Shown here: positions 32,165 through 36,075 of the stretch, one piece after another | Layout of the letters: each line of letters opens with the position of its first letter | How positions within the stretch are numbered: position 1 is the first letter of the stretch | Assembly (NCBI GenBank): GCA_937927845.1 | Contig: CALFXE010000011.1 | Span: forward strand, 1 to 36,075 | Reading direction: 5' to 3' | Source of the DNA: an uncultured Paludibacter sp. | Lineage (GTDB): Bacteria > Bacteroidota > Bacteroidia > Bacteroidales > Paludibacteraceae | Length of the DNA stretch: 36,075 nucleotides | Position numbers and translations under genes: made by a program | The notes under the pieces: generated by a model | Database searches by the model: none | The model's input: the letters and a program-made list of their open reading frames with translations, nothing else | What the model was told of the DNA's origin: nothing

Positions 32165-32725
32165 TCATTTATATCGATCTGAATTAAATCCGATTTGTGG
32201 TCTGTTATATTTTTTAGGTTGTAATTTAGCTAAGGTCTCATTTATCAACTCTAATTGCATACGAGTATCCTCGTTAATATCGTTCTGGTCAACAAAAATT
32301 TCTTCGACGTATTCTTTAAGTTCTTTGAGATCGTTTTTCAGTACTTCAAACTTTTCAACAGGATTATTCTGTAGTAATGCTCGAGTGGCAACAAAGGCAC
32401 GCATAATACTTATGTTAATCTGAATTGCTGTTTTGGAATTTAGAACACTACTTAGCATTGCAACTCCCAATTCTGTGAAAGCATAAGGTTTTCGTCTTAA
32501 TCCCATATTAATAGAATTGGATATCACAATTTGTGATTTCCAATTATTAAATTCGCTTTCATTCAACTGAAACATAAAATCCTCAGGGAAACGATCGATA
32601 TTACGTTTGACAGCTTGGTTTAATATCCTTGTCTCAGTTTCATATAACTCAGCTAAGTCGAAGTCTAACATAACTTTCTGACCTCGTATTTCGTAAATTT
32701 TATTTTGGATAATTTGTAGTTTCAT
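32165..32725 (-). CDS. ORF6N domain protein, downstream paralog
   Basis: A 186-residue protein starting MKLQIIQNKIYEIRGQKVMLDFDLAELYE, the ORF6N domain found in phage and phage-derived DNA-binding proteins. A predicted coiled coil is near the C-terminus (EKFEVLKNDLKELKEYVEEIF). The ATG at 32725 gives the same N-terminus as its neighbour; an upstream ATG at 32764 would overlap the other gene's stop. The core (about residues 45-90: FMFQLNESEFNNWKSQIVIS) differs from that of the paralog at 32761. These genes are often linked to phage remnants; no other phage gene is present here. Confidence 0.85.
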   Translation of the reverse strand: MKLQIIQNKIYEIRGQKVMLDFDLAELYETETRILNQAVKRNIDRFPEDFMFQLNESEFNNWKSQIVISNSINMGLRRKPYAFTELGVAMLSSVLNSKTAIQINISIMRAFVATRALLQNNPVEKFEVLKNDLKELKEYVEEIFVDQNDINEDTRMQLELINETLAKLQPKKYNRPQIGFNSDRYK

Positions 32726-32760
32726 TTTAAAGTGGTTATGATGTAAAATAATGTAAAACA

Positions 32761-33321
32761 TCATTTATATCGATCTGAATTAAATCCAATTTGTGGTCTA
32801 TTATATTTTTTAGGTTGTAATTTGGCTAAGGTTTCATTTATTAACTCTAATTGCATACGGGTATCCTCGTTAATATCATTCTGGTCAGTAAAAATTTCTT
32901 CGACGTATTCTTTAAGTTCTTTGAGATCGTTTTTCAGTACTTCAAACTTTTCAACAGGATTATTCTGTAGTAATGCTCGAATGGCAACAAAGGCACGCAT
33001 AATATTCTTGTTAATTTCAATGGCAATGTCATTGTTGAGTACGCTACTTAGCATTGCGACCCCTAATTCTGTAAATGCGAAAGGAAGATACTTGATATTT
33101 CTACCTCTACCTATGTCCAAGATGCCAATTTGGTATCTTGAAAGTTCTTCCCATGTTAGTTCAAACATAAAGTCTTCTCCCTCAAAGCGTTTGACATTTC
33201 GTCTAACAGCTCGTTTTAATTGTCCGGTCTCAGTACCATATAACTCAGCTAAGTCGAAGTCTAACATAACCTTCTGACCTCGTATTTCGTAAATTTTACT
33301 TTGGATAATTTGTAATTTCAT
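32761..33321 (-). CDS. ORF6N domain protein, upstream paralog
   Basis: Also 186 residues. Residues 1-30 and the last about 80 match the neighbouring gene almost completely, ending in the same KYNRPQIGFNSDRYK. Residues about 35-85 are different (LKRAVRRNVKRFEGEDFMFEL, then YQIGILDIGRGRNIKYLP). The two genes lie at a spacing of 596 bases per unit, with 35 bases between them and 36 bases from the alaS stop. It may be transcribed with alaS or from its own AT-rich upstream. Confidence 0.85.
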   Translation of the reverse strand: MKLQIIQSKIYEIRGQKVMLDFDLAELYGTETGQLKRAVRRNVKRFEGEDFMFELTWEELSRYQIGILDIGRGRNIKYLPFAFTELGVAMLSSVLNNDIAIEINKNIMRAFVAIRALLQNNPVEKFEVLKNDLKELKEYVEEIFTDQNDINEDTRMQLELINETLAKLQPKKYNRPQIGFNSDRYK

Positions 33322-33357
33322 TTTAAAGCGGTTAGGTGTAAACAAATTATAATACCA

Positions 33358-35970
33358 CTATTTTACAAGGAATATAGCTTTTTCTATTGCCTTTTGAATA
33401 CCTGAAGGATTTTTTCCTCCGGCAGAAGCAAAGAATGGTTGTCCGCCTCCGCCACCTTGAATTTCTTTTGCAGCATCACGGGCTATATTAACAGCATTAT
33501 ATCCTTTTTCTACTAAATCGTCACTCAACAATACGGTAAGTGAAGGTTTGCCATCATTTACGCAACCTGAAACAAACACTAAATTGGAGCTTTTAATGTT
33601 TCTGATTTGAAATGCTAAAGTTTTTGCTTCGTCGGCTGTTAAAGTACCCTCGTAACGAATTACTTGCATACCGTTTATGTCGATTTCATTTTGCAGAAGT
33701 TCGTCACGTAATTGCAATATTCTTTCGTGCTTAATTGTTTCTATTTGCTTCTTTAGCTCGGAAAACTCACCGGCTTGTCGGCGTATAGCACTCAAGATAT
33801 CAGGAGCATTATTGAGTATTTCTCTACCTTCCGCCAGAATATCCTGTTGCTCATCCAATAACAATTCCACTGCTTCGCCTGAAATAGCTTCGATACGCCT
33901 GATTCCTGCTGCAATTGAACTTTCGGACACTATACGTACCATACCAATCTGACCGGTTGATGCAACATGAGTACCACCACATAATTCAGTAGAAGTGCCG
34001 AATTGAATAACCCTCACAACTTCTCCATATTTTTCACCGAAAAGAGCCATTGCACCCATAGCCTGAGCTTCAGCAATAGGCATTTCTCTTGTTTCATTTA
34101 GAGGATAGTTTTCTCTAATTTTACGATTTGCTATACGTTCAACTGCACGAATCTCCTCTTTCGTCATTTTCTGAAAATGAGAGAAGTCGAAACGTAGGTT
34201 TTCCGGACTTACATACGAACCTTTCTGTTCTACATGTGTACCGAGAACTTCTCTTAGAGCTTCGTGTAAAAGATGCGTTGCAGAGTGATTGCTTTCTGTT
34301 GCTTTTCTCTTTTTCAAATCTATTGATGCTGTGAAACTTGCAGTAACATCCACAGGAAGTTTTTTACAAATATGAACAGCTAAATTATTTTCTTTTTTTG
34401 TATCTATAATATCTATCACTTCAGTTTCAGAAATGAGTTGACCAGTATCACCTACTTGTCCTCCCATTTCAGCATAAAATGGTGTGTTTGAAAGTACTAA
34501 TTGATAAAACTCCTGATTTTTCTGTTTTATCTTCCTGTATCTGAGAATTTCTGTATCAAAAGTGGTATAATCGTATCCGACAAAACTGCTATCACCTTCT
34601 CTAACTGTTACCCAATCACCGGTTTCGATTGCGGCAGCATTTCTTGCACGTTCTTTTTGAAGATTCATTTCAATATTAAAACCTTCGATATCTACAGATA
34701 AACCTTTTTCTCGAAGTATTAATTCAGTAAGGTCGAGAGGAAATCCATAAGTATCATACAATGTAAATGCTACTTTACCATTTAATATTACTTTATTCTG
34801 ATTCTTAAGCTCAGAAATATTTTTATCTAAAAGTTTAATGCCTGTGTCAAGTGTTCTAAGGAATGATTCTTCTTCTTCTTTGATTACTTTTTCAATCAAA
34901 CTTTTCTGTGCAATCAATTCAGGATATGCAGTACCCATGACCTCACAAAGGATGTCTACAAGCTTGTACATAAACGCATTATGTAGATTAAGGAAGGTGT
35001 AACCATAACGTACTGCTCTACGTAAAATTCGTCTGATAACATATCCGGCTTTGGCATTTGAGGGCAACTGACCATCTGTTATAGAAAAAGAAATAGTGCG
35101 AATATGATCGGCTACAACACGCATAGCTATATCAGCTTTTGTATCTTTTCCGTACGTAATTCCACAAATTTTACTTATTACTTGTATAATGGGTTGAAAT
35201 ACGTCAGTGTCATAATTCGATTTTTTACCTTGAATAGCCATACAAAGTCGTTCAAATCCCATCCCTGTATCTATCACTTTTGCAGGAAGTTCTTCTAATG
35301 AACCATCAGATTTTCGATTGAATTGCATGAAGACATTATTCCAAATCTCTATTACTTGAGGATGATCGTTGTTGATTAAAGATAAACCGTCAACTTTTTT
35401 ACGTTCTTCATCATCTCGTATATCTATATGAATTTCGGAACATGGACCACAAGGACCGGTATCTCCCATTTCCCAGAAATTATCTTTCTTATTTCCGTTG
35501 ATTATTCTGTCTTTTGGCAGATATTTCGACCAGATTTCAGCAGCCTCTTCATCGCGTTTCAAACCTTCACCCTCAGAACCTTCAAAAACGGTAGCATATA
35601 ATCTGTCTTTATCTAACTTTAAAACATCTGTAAGATATTCCCAAGCCCACTCGATTGCCTCTTTCTTGAAATAATCGCCAAACGACCAATTACCAAGCAT
35701 CTCAAACATTGTATGATGATAGGTGTCGTGTCCAACCTCCTCTAAATCATTGTGTTTGCCGCTTACTCTCAAACATTTTTGAGAATCGGCTACACGAGGG
35801 TATTTAATAGGGTCATTACCTAAAATTATATTCTTAAACTGATTCATTCCTGCGTTGGTAAACATCAAAGTAGGATCATCCTTTATTACCATGGGAGCAG
35901 AAGGAACAATTTTATGATCTTTCGAAGCGAAAAAATCCAAAAAAGATTGACGAATTTCTTGAGAAGTCAT
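33358..35970 (-). CDS. alaS: alanyl-tRNA synthetase
   Basis: AlaRS attaches alanine to tRNA-Ala and edits mis-charged tRNA. The complete 870-residue protein begins MTSQEIRQSFLDFFASKDHKI with class II motifs (TNAGMNQFKNIILG; MGDTGPCGPCSEIH; DTGMGFERL). The editing domain has HSATH and CGGTH metal-binding motifs (about residues 560 and 663, as in E. coli 564/568 and 666/670). The C-Ala domain ends GGGGGQPFFASAGGK. The ATG at 35970 gives a normal start. Upstream is the terminal heptamer repeat region. Confidence 0.98.
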   Translation of the reverse strand: MTSQEIRQSFLDFFASKDHKIVPSAPMVIKDDPTLMFTNAGMNQFKNIILGNDPIKYPRVADSQKCLRVSGKHNDLEEVGHDTYHHTMFEMLGNWSFGDYFKKEAIEWAWEYLTDVLKLDKDRLYATVFEGSEGEGLKRDEEAAEIWSKYLPKDRIINGNKKDNFWEMGDTGPCGPCSEIHIDIRDDEERKKVDGLSLINNDHPQVIEIWNNVFMQFNRKSDGSLEELPAKVIDTGMGFERLCMAIQGKKSNYDTDVFQPIIQVISKICGITYGKDTKADIAMRVVADHIRTISFSITDGQLPSNAKAGYVIRRILRRAVRYGYTFLNLHNAFMYKLVDILCEVMGTAYPELIAQKSLIEKVIKEEEESFLRTLDTGIKLLDKNISELKNQNKVILNGKVAFTLYDTYGFPLDLTELILREKGLSVDIEGFNIEMNLQKERARNAAAIETGDWVTVREGDSSFVGYDYTTFDTEILRYRKIKQKNQEFYQLVLSNTPFYAEMGGQVGDTGQLISETEVIDIIDTKKENNLAVHICKKLPVDVTASFTASIDLKKRKATESNHSATHLLHEALREVLGTHVEQKGSYVSPENLRFDFSHFQKMTKEEIRAVERIANRKIRENYPLNETREMPIAEAQAMGAMALFGEKYGEVVRVIQFGTSTELCGGTHVASTGQIGMVRIVSESSIAAGIRRIEAISGEAVELLLDEQQDILAEGREILNNAPDILSAIRRQAGEFSELKKQIETIKHERILQLRDELLQNEIDINGMQVIRYEGTLTADEAKTLAFQIRNIKSSNLVFVSGCVNDGKPSLTVLLSDDLVEKGYNAVNIARDAAKEIQGGGGGQPFFASAGGKNPSGIQKAIEKAIFLVK

Positions 35971-36021
35971 TATATTATTTACAATTTTACAATTTACAAT
36001 TTACTATTTATCAAACATTAA

Positions 36022-36075
36022 CCAATCACCAATCACCAATCACCAATCACCAATCACCAATCACCAATCACCAAT
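36022..36075 (+). repeat. CCAATCA heptamer array at the window end
   Basis: At least seven and a half perfect CCAATCA units (54 bases) running into the window end, so the full length is not known. The preceding 35980-36005 has ACAATTT-type words. It is the reverse complement of the TGATTGG/TGATTAG heptamers at 6611-6638 and lies upstream of alaS (minus). Perfect repeats of this kind tend to change copy number. Confidence 0.9.

Noticed and set aside
32822..33277. A 151-codon plus-strand frame antisense to the ORF6N gene
   Set aside because: It is a shadow of the ORF6N reading frame, with low-complexity Ser/Phe/Leu composition and no recognisable domain.

Overview
The window looks like chromosomal DNA from an AT-rich member of the Bacteroidota, most likely order Bacteroidales. 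Gene starts are preceded repeatedly by the Bacteroidota -7 box TAnnTTTG, in three places with a matching TTG/TTTG about 19-20 bases upstream. Most genes lack a Shine-Dalgarno sequence. The gene content is also typical: TamB divergent from TsaD, an L28-L33-DUF4295-FtsY-RimO-HU cluster, DUF3078, DUF3109, DUF349, a RibBA fusion and ORF6N proteins. I saw no rRNA, tRNA, CRISPR array or transposase.

Layout. 1-505: a WbuC-type cupin. 528-4970 (minus): a large TamB-like protein, divergent from tsaD. 5008-7678: tsaD, an exosortase-family membrane protein, prephenate dehydrogenase and a 59-residue winged-helix-like protein. 7846-12578: a sigma-54 activator without a receiver domain, the lipoprotein LptE, an unknown Bacteroidales protein, SecG, DUF3109 and CinA. 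12683-17344: L28, L33, DUF4295, terminator, FtsY, RimO, HU, and an HU-like protein fused to a membrane anchor and a LysM domain. 17467-19079: a DUF3078 outer-membrane-type protein and a small heat-shock protein.

19130-24902 is the accessory part. Two 181-bp direct repeats (3 differences, about 98% identical) lie upstream of two sets of secreted proteins. The first repeat precedes four overlapping or closely spaced lipoprotein genes: a papain-like/C10-like cysteine peptidase, a small lipoprotein, a clostripain-type C11 peptidase and another small lipoprotein. The second precedes a lipoprotein with a glycine-rich hydrophobic C-terminus, followed by a small beta-barrel protein. Each repeat carries a 16-bp perfect hairpin, a TAnnTTTG box, and a near-perfect Shine-Dalgarno in front of a three-codon frame (Met-Gly-Pro-stop-stop). 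This is the best candidate in the window for an undescribed regulatory arrangement.

25067-33321 returns to housekeeping genes: an LptF/LptG permease and a PlsC-like acyltransferase (minus), a second LptF/LptG permease, RibBA, a DUF349 coiled-coil protein and a double zinc-ribbon protein (plus). Then come two tandem ORF6N paralogs (minus) with nearly identical ends and a divergent middle, downstream of alaS (minus, 33358-35970). The window ends in a heptamer array (CCAATCA), the reverse-complement type of a shorter array at 6611-6638. LptE and both LptF/LptG-type permeases suggest that lipopolysaccharide export is well represented here.
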